A model generated the notes under the pieces. The model made no database searches. It saw only the letters and a list, made by a program, of their open reading frames with translations, and was not told the DNA's origin. From JAUIIK01 sp041390865 (GTDB lineage Bacteria; Chloroflexota; Chloroflexia; Thermomicrobiales; CFX8): a stretch of DNA of 64,000 nucleotides. Every line of letters begins with the position of its first letter. The stretch's first letter is position 1. Both the position numbers and the translations under genes were made by a program. The DNA is taken from assembly GCA_041390865.1 (NCBI GenBank), contig JAWKPC010000004.1, positions 124,001 to 188,000 of the forward strand. The letters run 5' to 3'. Positions 17,299 to 26,332 of this stretch are shown here, piece after piece.

Positions 17299-18320
17299 CG
17301 TCCAAACGAGATCCCGGAGACTTCGCAACCGGCCTGATCGACGGCCGGAGATCGCCCGCGGAGCTTGACCTGCTCTCCGCCCGGGACCGGAATGCCGTGA
17401 TCGACCAACTCCTGACCAGCGCCGCCGGGCGAAGATGGCTCCGCAACTCGGAGCTTCTCGATGCCAACCTCGCTCATCAGCTGCTCGAATACGGCGACGA
17501 CTTCCGGCAGTCGCGGCGAGATTCGTCGCTCGACCCGGTCATCGGGGCCGCCGAGCCGGAACAACTCGTTGCCAGGGCCGGCGCCGTCGCTGCCGGATCG
17601 GCCGCGCCGGTCCTCTGGACACGGCTGGCACCGTTGCCGGAGGCGCTATCGGATGCAGTGGACGCGGTGCTGGCCAGCGAGGACAGCCAGGCAATCGAAG
17701 CCACGGCGACCCATCTCCTGCTCGATCCGGCAAACCCGTACCGGATCGACGCCGGGCAACGCGAGCGGATTGCCGCCGCGATCCTCGAGACGGATGTCGA
17801 TAGCGCCCGCGGCGTCGCGGCCGAGTTCCTGTCGTCGACGGACCCCGAACGACTCGCCTCCGATATCAACCGGCTGGCTCGCGATGTCTCCGTCCGGGTG
17901 CGCGGTTTCAGCTGGCTGGCGGCCTTCCGCGTCGACCGGGATCGGGCGATGGACCGGGCAGCGGAGCTGCTCGGCGACGAATCGCTCGACGTCGATGTCC
18001 GGCGTAGCGCGCTGAACACGGCCGGCGAGGTGATGTCGACGGACCGGGTGATCGAACTGCTCGCCTACTTTGTCATCCACCCCTCGGAAGCCCTGGCACT
18101 CGACGCGGCAAACTTGCTGCACCGCCATCACCGGCATCCCGACATCGCCATCGCGGCTGCCGGGAGCCCGCACGAGGCCGTGAGGGAGATCGCCAACCGG
18201 CTGATGGATCCCTACCGCGGTTCCCCGGCGGCCGGAGGTTCGCGGCCGGGCGATCCGTTGCGGACCGATCCGCTGCTGAAGATCATGCGGCAGATCGAAG
18301 ACGAGAAAACCAGGGAGTAG
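17295..18320 (+). CDS. HEAT-like alpha-helical protein, unknown function
   Basis: 341 residues, almost wholly helical and rich in Ala, Leu, Asp and Arg. From about residue 100 there is repeat-like periodicity with lines such as DAVLASEDSQAIEATATHLL and ELLGDESLDVDVRRSALNTA, similar to weak HEAT/ARM repeats. No catalytic motif is seen. Its ATG overlaps the EamA stop by 4 bp, so it is the third gene of the queF-EamA unit. A second HEAT-type protein follows at 19088, which may be coincidence. Confidence 0.65.
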   Translation: MTSKRDPGDFATGLIDGRRSPAELDLLSARDRNAVIDQLLTSAAGRRWLRNSELLDANLAHQLLEYGDDFRQSRRDSSLDPVIGAAEPEQLVARAGAVAAGSAAPVLWTRLAPLPEALSDAVDAVLASEDSQAIEATATHLLLDPANPYRIDAGQRERIAAAILETDVDSARGVAAEFLSSTDPERLASDINRLARDVSVRVRGFSWLAAFRVDRDRAMDRAAELLGDESLDVDVRRSALNTAGEVMSTDRVIELLAYFVIHPSEALALDAANLLHRHHRHPDIAIAAAGSPHEAVREIANRLMDPYRGSPAAGGSRPGDPLRTDPLLKIMRQIEDEKTRE

Positions 18321-18443
18321 CTCTCCAGCGTATTCCTAGCTGGGAGGGACACGCCCTGACCAGCTATTCGATCTACACGCGAAAACCTTGCAATCGGACA
18401 GGCTGACAGCGAATACTCTTGGGTTGCAGGAAGGAGTTCATCT

Positions 18444-19034
18444 ATGACCGATACCGCGTTCTCACGCCCGCCGCTCGATCGACTGAATGACATCGGGGCC
18501 CGCCACGATCTGGCGGAGCAGTTCCCGGAGCACCTTCGCACCAGATTCACCGAGGTGGAGTTGATGTGCCCGAAGTGCCGGTCCGAGTGGAGCCCGGGCG
18601 TCGCGATGCTGATCAATGCCAAAACCGACCCGGCCGCGACCGAGGGCATCCTGCGCGGCACGATGCACCGCTCCCGCTGCCCAGCCTGTAAGGGCTACGT
18701 CCATGACATCATGCACATCTGGGACTACTACGATCCCGACAACGACCAGATCGTCCAGGTGCGGATGGACTGGGAGTACAAGGCCGGTGGCGGCGAAGAG
18801 GTCTATTTCAAGCGCCTCGAAGACCTGGTGATGAAATATCAGAACGACGACGTCAAGGTCGATGTCGTCTTCGGGATGCAGGAGCTGATCGACAAGTATC
18901 TCGGTGGCGAGGAAGCGGTCGAAGCCGCGATGCGCCGCCGCGACAAAGAGGTCGAGCTCAAGCTCTACCCCGGCAACATCCGCGCCGATAACGAGGCCGA
19001 GTACTTCGACGAAGCCGAAACCGGGACCGCCTAG
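18444..19034 (+). CDS. CpXC-like zinc-motif protein
   Basis: 196 residues. Two CPxC pairs (CPKC near residue 34 and CPAC near 75) can form a treble-clef or zinc ribbon as in CpXC-domain proteins. They are followed by a mixed alpha/beta region (DQIVQVRMDWEYKAGGGEEVYFKRLEDLV) and an acidic C-terminus. No catalytic motif is known. It has a good AGGAAGGAG ribosome binding site and stands 123 bp after the previous gene. Exact family membership is uncertain. Confidence 0.65.
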   Translation: MTDTAFSRPPLDRLNDIGARHDLAEQFPEHLRTRFTEVELMCPKCRSEWSPGVAMLINAKTDPAATEGILRGTMHRSRCPACKGYVHDIMHIWDYYDPDNDQIVQVRMDWEYKAGGGEEVYFKRLEDLVMKYQNDDVKVDVVFGMQELIDKYLGGEEAVEAAMRRRDKEVELKLYPGNIRADNEAEYFDEAETGTA

Positions 19035-19087
19035 TTAGACCAGACGTTCCGGCCTCAGGATCGGCTAAATGGCGGCTGGATCGCAGT

Positions 19088-20158
19088 ATGGGAAGCCACA
19101 ACGAAGCCATCGAGCGGGCCCGGACGGTTCTGCTCGACGGCCTTTCTTCGCCCGATCAGAACATCCGCGACATGGTGGTGTATGCGGCACTGCCTCGCCT
19201 TGGCACGCACGCCGCGGACCGGCTTCTGCCTCTGCTGGAGAGTCCAGAAAACTCGATAGTAGCCCTCGTGCTCGAAGTGCTATTGCTTGTTGAGGACTCA
19301 CGGGCCACGCGAATCGCCGAGAGACTACTCGAGAGCGCAGACACGTCCGTCCGCTGGAATGCCATCGATTACTTGGGAGAATGTGGGGATGCTGAATCGG
19401 TTGCTCAGCTGGTGTCGATAGCAGAGTCAACTCCAACAGGCAGATTGGATTTGTGGATGCTAGCAGGAGCACTGGGCAATCTGGGAGACCGAGCAGCGAT
19501 TCCACAGCTCCTGCGAATCCTGTCCGAACCCGATCACCACACTGTAGCGGCAGCAGCCCAAGCACTTGGATTGATCGGTTCAAGTGAGGCACTACCTGCC
19601 TTGATCAGACTTCTCGAGTCGGACGCCGACTGGGAGCCGCGAAGCGCGGCGGCCGGGGCAATCGGAATGATCGGCGACCAGACGGCGATCGCACCGCTGT
19701 TGAAAGCAGCGACAAACCAGCATGAAGATCACAAGGTGCGCACGGACGCGGCGGTAGGTCTGATCAGACTAGATCACGACGCCGAACCGGCTGTTTTGGT
19801 TCAGATGCTCGACTCTCCGAATGAAGACATACGCGAGTGGGCCACCACATGGTGCCACTGGTTGGCCTACGCGCCAGCAACCAGCAAGCTCATCGAGTTC
19901 GTTGAAGACCAGAGTGAAAAACCGGACATCCGGCTGCGGGCCATTTACGCTCTCGGTCAGATTGGCGGCGAGGACGCGGTCTCGAGCCTGATCGCTCGAC
20001 TTCACGATCCCCAGGAAAGTCGCCACTGGCGTGCCTACGCAGCAGGAAGCCTTGGAGATGTCGGAACGCCGGCTGCAATTCAGGCCCTGATCACGGCACT
20101 GCCCAATGATGACCAATACGTGATGTGCGGAGGTGCCGCAGTCTTCGGGCTGAGGTGA
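19088..20158 (+). CDS. HEAT-repeat protein (PBS-lyase type), 3' end eroded
   Basis: 356 residues made of about ten HEAT repeats, with lines such as VAAAAQALGLIGSSEALPALIRLL, SAAAGAIGMIGDQTAIAPLLKAA and AIYALGQIGGEDAVSSLIARL. Such solenoids act as protein scaffolds or phycobilin-lyase-like domains. The reading frame stops at AAVFGLR in the middle of a repeat. Beyond it, up to about 20530, HEAT-like fragments appear in other frames, so the ancestral protein was probably longer. Its codon choice is less GC-biased than its neighbours, which may indicate transfer. The start has no clear ribosome binding site. Confidence 0.75.
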   Translation: MGSHNEAIERARTVLLDGLSSPDQNIRDMVVYAALPRLGTHAADRLLPLLESPENSIVALVLEVLLLVEDSRATRIAERLLESADTSVRWNAIDYLGECGDAESVAQLVSIAESTPTGRLDLWMLAGALGNLGDRAAIPQLLRILSEPDHHTVAAAAQALGLIGSSEALPALIRLLESDADWEPRSAAAGAIGMIGDQTAIAPLLKAATNQHEDHKVRTDAAVGLIRLDHDAEPAVLVQMLDSPNEDIREWATTWCHWLAYAPATSKLIEFVEDQSEKPDIRLRAIYALGQIGGEDAVSSLIARLHDPQESRHWRAYAAGSLGDVGTPAAIQALITALPNDDQYVMCGGAAVFGLR

Positions 20159-20530
20159 ACTCAGGAGAACAGCTGACCGCATCGCCACTACCCGTGAGAG
20201 CGCTCGGGTTCGCCTTCTTGAGGAGCCGGTACTCACGATCCAGATCACGAAGTCCCGGTAGCCCTCGCAAACATCGGATATCGGAGAGGTGCTCTGCGCT
20301 GCCAACAGGCATGTCACTGTCCGGTTGAAACCAATCCCAACGACATTGCACTGGAGCGCAGTTCAAGCGCTTGAGTGAGCGGGAACATGGCGCGATCATT
20401 CCCGAACTTGCTGAGTTGCTCGATAACACCAGTGAGTACGACCGCGTCTTCCGCTGCTGCCATCATCCGCCTCACTTCCTGACCTCGCTACTGCTTCAGG
20501 AGGCATCTCATACCCGTGTGGTTACATGAA
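20159..20530 (+). pseudogene. Decayed 3' part of the HEAT-repeat gene
   Basis: No open frame of useful length. Pieces in shifted frames still read like HEAT helices, for example VALANIGYRRGA near 20257 and HGAIIPELAELLDNTSEYDRVF near 20389-20454, separated by stops. Best explained as remnant of the upstream gene. Confidence 0.5.
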
Positions 20531-20792
20531 CTGAAACTAGATCCCTCCACTTCGCAAAGCCTCCGGTCGGGATGACATTGAGAGGGGCGGTCGTCCCGCT
20601 ACTTCAACCGACGGGCCGCTACTCGGATACCAAGTCAGTCATGTAACGAAACTGACACACAAACCGACGTACGTACGCAGATTTGTTGATGCCTTATTGA
20701 GGCGTTCAATGGTATACTATTAGATGAGAATGATTCCTATCTAGGATTCATTCCTACTAGATTAGTCGGGATTCTATCGTCAGGAACATCAC
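20531..20792. other. AT-rich intergenic region before the metal ATPase
   Basis: No gene is seen. It is lower in GC than the surroundings and contains the promoter/operator of the ATPase at its right end. Confidence 0.5.
20713..20753 (+). promoter_or_regulatory. Promoter and Fur-like palindromic operator of the metal ATPase gene
   Basis: A -10-like TATACT lies at 20713-20718. At 20728-20753 there is a 12-bp inverted repeat (GAATGATTCCTA, 2-bp centre, then TAGGATTCATTC) with one mismatch. Within it, 20724-20738 TGAGAATGATTCCTA matches most of the 7-1-7 Fur/PerR box. This suggests control by a Fur-family metal sensor. Confidence 0.55.
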
Positions 20793-22826
20793 GTGTCACA
20801 AACAGCTGCAGCTCACGGTCCGGGGACGGGAAGCCCGCCATCCGGTACCGTAAACCCGCCGGAACGAGAGAGCCTGTTCGACCGCTACAGCCTGATGGCG
20901 GCAGCGGTCATCACCGGCCTGTCGCTTGTTCTCGGTTGGACCCTCGGACGGCTCGACCTGATCAGCAATGATGTCGAGGTCGCGTTCTACATCGTCGCCT
21001 ACGTTTCCGGCGGGACCTTCGCCACGATCGAGGCAATCAAGGCGCTGATCGACTGGTCGGTCGAGATCGACCTGCTGATGGTGACGGCCGCGCTCGGCGC
21101 GGCGATCATCGGCCACTGGACCGAGGGAGCGATTCTGCTCTTCCTCTTCTCGCTCGGCAACGCCCTCGAGCACTACGCCATGGGCCGGACCAAGCGGGCC
21201 GTTCAGGCATTGATGGAACTCTCTCCCGAGGACGCCGTCGTCGTCCGCGACGGCCAGGAACAACGCGTCCACATCAGCGAGCTCCAGATCGGCGATCTCG
21301 TGCTCGTCCGACCGGGCGAACGCATCCCGGCTGACGGCGTCATTGCCAGCGGTGAATCGGCCATCGATCAGGCGGCGATCACCGGCGAATCGATGCCGGT
21401 CGTCAAGAGTCATGGAGAGGACGTCTTCACCGGCACGATCAACGGCCACGGCGCCCTCCAGGTCACCGTCACCCGGCTGGCCCACGAGAGCACGCTGGCG
21501 AAGATCATCAAAATCGTCCAGGAAGCCCAGGAAGACAAGTCCCGCACCCAGCGCTTCACCGACCGCTTCGAGGGTACGTACGCCGTCGGCGTCATCGCCG
21601 CATCGCTGCTCTATCTCGGCGCACTCGTGTCGATCGGCGGCATGGATTTCAACGACGCCTTCTACCGCTCGATGATTTTGCTGGTCGTCGCGTCGCCCTG
21701 CGCCCTCGTCATCTCGACCCCGGCATCGACCCTTTCGGCCCTGGCGAACGCCGCCCGGAACGGCATCCTGGTCAAAGGGGCGGCGCAGCTCGAAGACATC
21801 GGCACCGTCAGCGCCATCGCCTTCGACAAGACTGGCACCCTGACCGTCGGCAAGCCGCGGGTCACGGACATCGTCCCGGCCGACGGTATCGGAACCGCCG
21901 AGCTCCTGACCGTCGCTGCATCCGCCGAACGCATGTCGGAACATCCCCTGGCTGACGCTATCGTCAACCACGCCCGCTCCCAGGGGATCGACTTGCGGGA
22001 TTCGGGCGACCTCCAGGCGATCACCGGCAAGGGCATCTCCACGACCGTCGACGGCGCACCAGTCATTATCGGAACCCATGCTCTCATGCAAGATCATGAC
22101 GTGGTCGAGTCGCCGGTTTTGGCGAAGTCGGCCAGCAGTTTGGCCCAACAGGCAAAGACAGCGATGTATGTCGCCCGGGCCGGGAACGACGGCCGCTACC
22201 AGCTGCTCGGCATCGTCGCCGTCGCCGACACCGTTCGACCCCAGGCCGCGAGCGTCATCCGCCGGCTGCACGAGATCGGCGTCAAGCGAACGCTGATCCT
22301 GACCGGCGACAACGAGCGCTCGGCGCGAGCTATTGCGGACCAGCTCGGCGTCGATGACGTCCGGGCCGACCTCCTCCCGGCCGAGAAGCTGGAGGTCATC
22401 GAGCAGCTGAAACGCGAGCACGGGGCGGTCGTCATGGTCGGCGACGGCGTCAACGACGCGCCGGCCCTGGCCCGATCCTCGATCGGCGTCGCGATGGGCG
22501 CCGCCGGCAGCGATGTCGCGCTGGAAACGGCCGACGTCGTCCTGATGGCGGACGATCTCGAAAAGTTGCCCTATGTCATCGAGCTGAGCCGGAAGACCCG
22601 GAGCATCATCCGCCAGAATCTGACGTTCGCGCTCGGCGTCATCAGCGTCCTGGTGATCGGCACCGTGCTCGGGGTAACGACCTTGCCGCTCGGCGTCGTC
22701 GGCCACGAAGGCAGCACGATCGTCGTCGTCATGAACGGCCTACGTTTGCTCCGTGGCGTCGGAACGACCAAAACATCGCTGCCCTTCCCCAACCAGTTGG
22801 GCTCCCCAGTCCCGGCCGGAGACTAA
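20793..22826 (+). CDS. P1B-type heavy-metal ATPase, P1B-4-like (Fe/Co/Zn efflux)
   Basis: Metal-exporting P-type ATPase of 677 residues. Visible motifs: TM metal site SPC at 301-303, phosphorylation site DKTGT (Asp345), the HP motif in SEHPLAD, GDGVND at about 550, and a last TM segment with HEGSTIVVVMNGLRLL. SPC plus HEGxT and the absence of N-terminal HMA or His-rich domains are features of the P1B-4 group (CtpD/PfeT/CoaT), which export Fe(II), Co(II) or Zn(II). The GTG start has AGGA upstream. The Fur-box-like operator upstream fits iron-linked control as for PfeT. Confidence 0.88.
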   Translation: MSQTAAAHGPGTGSPPSGTVNPPERESLFDRYSLMAAAVITGLSLVLGWTLGRLDLISNDVEVAFYIVAYVSGGTFATIEAIKALIDWSVEIDLLMVTAALGAAIIGHWTEGAILLFLFSLGNALEHYAMGRTKRAVQALMELSPEDAVVVRDGQEQRVHISELQIGDLVLVRPGERIPADGVIASGESAIDQAAITGESMPVVKSHGEDVFTGTINGHGALQVTVTRLAHESTLAKIIKIVQEAQEDKSRTQRFTDRFEGTYAVGVIAASLLYLGALVSIGGMDFNDAFYRSMILLVVASPCALVISTPASTLSALANAARNGILVKGAAQLEDIGTVSAIAFDKTGTLTVGKPRVTDIVPADGIGTAELLTVAASAERMSEHPLADAIVNHARSQGIDLRDSGDLQAITGKGISTTVDGAPVIIGTHALMQDHDVVESPVLAKSASSLAQQAKTAMYVARAGNDGRYQLLGIVAVADTVRPQAASVIRRLHEIGVKRTLILTGDNERSARAIADQLGVDDVRADLLPAEKLEVIEQLKREHGAVVMVGDGVNDAPALARSSIGVAMGAAGSDVALETADVVLMADDLEKLPYVIELSRKTRSIIRQNLTFALGVISVLVIGTVLGVTTLPLGVVGHEGSTIVVVMNGLRLLRGVGTTKTSLPFPNQLGSPVPAGD

Positions 22827-22857
22827 CCACCTTCCGCACACCCCTATTTCCCCGTTT

Positions 22858-22881
22858 GAGACGCGCTGAAGGGCGCGTCTC
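22858..22881 (+). terminator. Hairpin after the metal ATPase gene
   Basis: Arms GAGACGCGC and GCGCGTCTC with loop TGAAGG, 31 bp after the stop. Only a weak T tract follows. The arm sequence is the same core as the inverted-repeat elements at 14609 and 33283. Confidence 0.55.
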
Positions 22882-22987
22882 ATTCGTCTCCTGATCCGCC
22901 CTCGCTGGCCTTCGCAGCCGCCACACTCGGGGCTGCTGTCCTCGTCTACACTATCCGGGTCCGGAATGGACAGGAAGGAATGAGACG

Positions 22988-23542
22988 ATGGACGAAGCGG
23001 CAGTCTACCTGCAGCAGATCAGAACGATGTCGGATTTCCTCGTCAAGCAGATCGACGAGGTTCCGGCGGACAAATTTCACGAGCGGCCCGGGCCGCACCT
23101 GAACACCGTTGGCTGGAACGTCTTCCATTTGCTGCGCATCTGGGATCTGGACCTGAACTGGATCGCCAGGGGACAGTCGCCGCAGGAGGACGCCTGGCAT
23201 CGAGGCGGATTCTCCGAGAAGGCAGCCTACGAGCCGCTTGGCAAGGGTGGCCGCGAGCTGGGCCTCGGGTTCGGCTACACCGACGCCGACGTCGATGAGC
23301 TGGCGATGCCTGCCGATGTACTGAAGGAATATCACCAGATGCTGCTCGGCGAGACAGCCGGGTACCTGGAGTCGGCAGACGCGGCGGAGCTGCACCGGGA
23401 AATCGAACGGGAGGGCCAGCAGACCGAGACACCGGCGGCGCGCATCCAGCACACGATCGGTCATTGCTGGAATCACATCGGGGAAATGCGCTATGCCAAA
23501 GGCATGCTCGGGATGAGCGATCCGTCCTATCCCGGCCGATAG
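22988..23542 (+). CDS. DinB-family four-helix protein (array member 1)
   Basis: 184 residues of the DinB/YfiT superfamily, metal-binding four-helix bundles often used as thiol-dependent transferases or stress proteins. Conserved family lines include FHERPGPHLNTVGWNVFHLLRIWDLDLNWIARGQ, AWHRGGF and a C-terminal HTIGHCWNHIGEMRYAKGMLGM. The histidines of the last motif plus one in NVFHLLR would form the metal triad. Good AGGAAGGAA ribosome site. First of six homologues in one direction. Confidence 0.85.
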   Translation: MDEAAVYLQQIRTMSDFLVKQIDEVPADKFHERPGPHLNTVGWNVFHLLRIWDLDLNWIARGQSPQEDAWHRGGFSEKAAYEPLGKGGRELGLGFGYTDADVDELAMPADVLKEYHQMLLGETAGYLESADAAELHREIEREGQQTETPAARIQHTIGHCWNHIGEMRYAKGMLGMSDPSYPGR

Positions 23543-23593
23543 GGATCGAACGACGAGAAATCGAAAGCGACAAGTCACCAGGAAGGGACAACG

Positions 23594-24157
23594 TTGAACG
23601 AAGCCGTAGCGTACAGAGAGATGATCCAGGGAGCGTCGGACGCGATCGCATCGCGTGTCGCGGAGGTCCCTGCCGACAAGCTGCATGCCCGCCCGGGCGA
23701 CGGCCTCAACCCGGTCGGCTGGAACTACTGGCACGCCCTGCGCGTCTGGGATCTGGACCTCAACTGGCTGATCAAAGGCCAGGACACCGCCGAAGACGCC
23801 TGGCATCGCGGGAACTTCAGCGAGAAATCCGGCTACAACCCGGACGGCATCGGTCTGCGCGGCACCGGGATCGGTCTCGGCTATTCCGACGAAGAGGTTG
23901 ATGCCCTGAATGTTATCAGCGCCGACGTCCTCAAGGAGTACCACGAGATGCTCCTGGCGGAGACGATGGCCTATCTCGATGGCGCCGACGACGCCGAGAT
24001 CCGTCGCGAGTTCCCAGGGCTCGCCGGTCGCGGAGACACCAGCGTCGCGGTTCGGCTCCAGCACCTCGTCACCCACACCTGGGGGCACATCGGCGAGCTG
24101 AGCTACGCCAAGGGCATGCTCGGCATGACCGACGGAACGTATCCCGGGCAGTCGTGA
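23594..24157 (+). CDS. DinB-family four-helix protein (array member 2)
   Basis: 187 residues, close paralogue of member 1: LHARPGDGLNPVGWNYWHALRVWDLDLNWLIKGQ, AWHRGNF, and HLVTHTWGHIGELSYAKGMLGM with the expected histidines. TTG start at 23594 with AGGAAGGGA upstream. It follows member 1 by 51 bp, so cotranscription is likely. A TTGTAG tract and two palindromes separate it from member 3. Confidence 0.85.
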   Translation: MNEAVAYREMIQGASDAIASRVAEVPADKLHARPGDGLNPVGWNYWHALRVWDLDLNWLIKGQDTAEDAWHRGNFSEKSGYNPDGIGLRGTGIGLGYSDEEVDALNVISADVLKEYHEMLLAETMAYLDGADDAEIRREFPGLAGRGDTSVAVRLQHLVTHTWGHIGELSYAKGMLGMTDGTYPGQS

Positions 24158-24180
24158 GATTGTAGGTTGTAGTTTGTGGG
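24158..24180. repeat. TTGTAG short-repeat tract
   Basis: TTGTAGGTTGTAGTTTGTGG directly after the stop of DinB member 2. It is followed by the palindromes at 24194 and 24275. Confidence 0.7.
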
Positions 24181-24193
24181 AAGGCGGGGAATT

Positions 24194-24234
24194 CCCTCAC
24201 CCCCCGACCCCCTCTCCCAATTCTGGGAGAGGGG
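24194..24234. repeat. CCCTCTCCC/GGGAGAGGGG palindrome (copy 2)
   Basis: CCCTCACCCCCC, then arms CCCCTCTCCCA and TGGGAGAGGGG around a short centre. It lies inside the DinB array. Confidence 0.8.
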
Positions 24235-24274
24235 AGCCGATCCACGCGAATAAGCATTAGTGCTTGCTCTTCCT

Positions 24275-24317
24275 CCCTCACCCCGCGTAGCAGTGGGAGA
24301 GGGGCCAGGGGTGAGAG
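24275..24317. repeat. CCCTCACCCC/GGGGTGAGAG palindrome (copy 3)
   Basis: CCCTCACCCCGCG, then GTGGGAGAGGGGCC and GGGGTGAGAG. It ends 22 bp before the ATG of DinB member 3. Confidence 0.8.
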
Positions 24318-24338
24318 AACTCTTAGAAAGGCCCAACG

Positions 24339-24901
24339 ATGAACGAGCTCGAGGTCTACCGGTCGATGATCCAGCAGGCTGGTGATCTGCTGACGAGAAC
24401 GGTTGATGAGATCGATGAAGAGAATTTCGGGAAGCGGCCAGGCGAGCATCTGAATCCGGCCAGCTTCATCTACTTCCACGTCCTGCGCCACTGGGACCGC
24501 GATGTCAACGTGCTCAGCCGCGGCCAGGCGCCGGATGCCGATCTGTGGCACCGGGAGGGCATCGGCGACGCGCTGGAGTACCATCCGGACGGGATCGGAC
24601 TGCGCGGACTCGGGACCGGCATCGGGTATAGCGATGACGAAGTCGACGCCGTGCCAACCGACCGGCAGACGCTCGCCCGTTACCAGCAACTGCTGCACGA
24701 CGAGACGATGGCCTATCTCGACGAGCTGGACGAATCCGAGATCCAGACGAGATGACCAGCGAGTACCTACCGGGCGTCAACTTCGACATCGCCGCCCGTC
24801 TCCAACACCTGGTACTCCACACCTCGTACCACACCGGAGATATCTCCTATGTCAAGGGAGCGCTCGGGCAACCCGATCCGACCTATGGAGGGAACAGATA
24901 G
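24339..24901 (+). pseudogene. DinB-family protein (array member 3), split by a frame change
   Basis: The first frame, 24339-24755, gives 138 residues with FGKRPGEHLNPASFIYFHVLRHWDRDVNVLSRGQ and the middle helices, then hits TGA. The remaining C-terminal helix continues in another frame from the overlapping ATG at 24752 to TAG at 24899-24901: AARLQHLVLHTSYHTGDISYVKGALGQ. Together they match the paralogues over their full length. This is either an indel or two polypeptides coupled by the ATGA overlap; the first is simpler. The metal-site histidine motif sits in the second part. Confidence 0.75.
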
Positions 24902-24938
24902 TAGTGACGAGGCAAGAGGGAAGAAGGAAACAGCCGGG

Positions 24939-25475
24939 ATGGACCAGAAAGAGACATTGAGAGCGTTGGTGCGGGAGGCGACGCAGGATCTGCGGGATAC
25001 GGTTGCTGATATCCCGCAGGAGCTATTCGAGCGGCGGCCTGGACCCGGGCTGAATCCAGCGAACTTCATCTACTTTCACGTCCTTCGCGCCTGGGACCTG
25101 GACACCAATGTTCTCTGCAGGGGCCAGGAACGGGATGGCGACGCCTGGCATCGGGGCGGCTTCGGCGACGAACTGAACTACGAACCGCTCGGCCACGGCG
25201 CCGGGGGTTCCGGGATCGGCTTCGGCTACGACGACGATGAGGTCAACGGCACGCCGAAGGATCACGAAGCCCTCATGCGCTACCACCAGATCCTGGAGGA
25301 CGAGACCTACGCCTATTTTGACGCTGTCAGTCTCGACGAACTGAACCGGGAGCGGTCCAGCGAACACTCACGGGAGAACCCGTACCGGCCCGAACGCTGG
25401 ATTCGCCACATGATCTCCCATACCAACATGCACATCGGGGACATCCAGTACGTCAAGGGTATGCTCGGGATGTGA
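24939..25475 (+). CDS. DinB-family four-helix protein (array member 4)
   Basis: 178 residues from the ATG at 24939 (an in-frame ATG at 24849 would overlap member 3 and adds no family sequence). Conserved lines: FERRPGPGLNPANFIYFHVLRAWDLDTNVLCRGQ, AWHRGGFGDELNYEPLG and the C-terminal HMISHTNMHIGDIQYVKGMLGM. It carries a slightly longer loop before the last helix (SEHSRENPYRPERW). Next in line after member 3, with 37 bp between. Confidence 0.85.
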   Translation: MDQKETLRALVREATQDLRDTVADIPQELFERRPGPGLNPANFIYFHVLRAWDLDTNVLCRGQERDGDAWHRGGFGDELNYEPLGHGAGGSGIGFGYDDDEVNGTPKDHEALMRYHQILEDETYAYFDAVSLDELNRERSSEHSRENPYRPERWIRHMISHTNMHIGDIQYVKGMLGM

Positions 25476-25494
25476 CGGTGGAAGGTTTGACCTG

Positions 25495-26058
25495 GTGAAC
25501 AAGCAGGAAATCCTGGCGGCGGCGCGGGATGGCTATACCGAATGGCTCGCCGTCGTCAAGCGGGTGCCGGAAGACAAGATGACCGAACCGGGCGCCGCCG
25601 GACACTGGACGGTCAAGGACGTCATCGCCCATATCGCCTCGGGCCATCGCTGGCTGGCCGCCCAGCTGGACGCAGCCGCCCACCGCCAGCTTCCGACAGC
25701 GGCGGAGTGCTTCGGCCAGGACGATCCGCCACCGCCGGACGTCGGCATCGCCGACAACCAGGACCGCAATGACTGGAATTACCAGCGATACCGCGACTGG
25801 TCGCTCGACGCAGTTCTCCAGGAAGCCCGGTTCACATACGACTGGCTCTTACAGCAGATCGAGGCGCTTCCCGATCCCGCGTTCGACGCGATCTACACGA
25901 TCGCCGAATACGACAACATCAATCATGTCCGCCCCGCCGCGGAGGACGACGAATTCCGATTCCCGCTCTGGCGGCTGCTCTACAACGGAACGGCCGAGCA
26001 TTACCCCGCCCACATCCGGGATCTGAACGACTGGCTCGATCGGGAATCGGACCGTTGA
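25495..26058 (+). CDS. ClbS/DfsB-like four-helix protein (array member 5)
   Basis: 187 residues, more distant from the other array members. The N-terminal WTVKDVIAHIASGHRWLAAQL and the C-terminal EHYPAHIRDLNDWL match the ClbS/DfsB (DUF1706) type within the DinB superfamily. ClbS protects producers of colibactin as a hydrolase, but most relatives are uncharacterised. GTG start 19 bp after member 4, so it is part of the same unit. Confidence 0.8.
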   Translation: MNKQEILAAARDGYTEWLAVVKRVPEDKMTEPGAAGHWTVKDVIAHIASGHRWLAAQLDAAAHRQLPTAAECFGQDDPPPPDVGIADNQDRNDWNYQRYRDWSLDAVLQEARFTYDWLLQQIEALPDPAFDAIYTIAEYDNINHVRPAAEDDEFRFPLWRLLYNGTAEHYPAHIRDLNDWLDRESDR

Positions 26059-26332
26059 GGAGCGATCCGCCGATCGATGTCGCCGGGAGGGCCAGCCGGG
26101 AGCTTTGACGCTACACTCATGGAGCAGCAATAGTCGCCCGTGTCCGGGAACATGAAAAGCGTCACATCCGGCCGGCGATCCGCCCTTCCGGGAGGCTCGA
26201 ATAGCAGAGCGGTTGCAGGTGAGTACCTTTGGCAGAATGCAGTCGACGAAGGCACTCTGGCACAGCGGCGAACCGTTCGGGCGTGACGCGCTCACGAGAG
26301 CTTTTCCGCCGTTCAATCTACAGGGAGTACAG

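Noticed and set aside
20796..22706. Long minus-strand open frame (636 codons) opposite the metal ATPase.
   Set aside because: It is the antisense shadow of a GC-rich gene; its translation is Arg/Asp/Gly-rich with no family signal.
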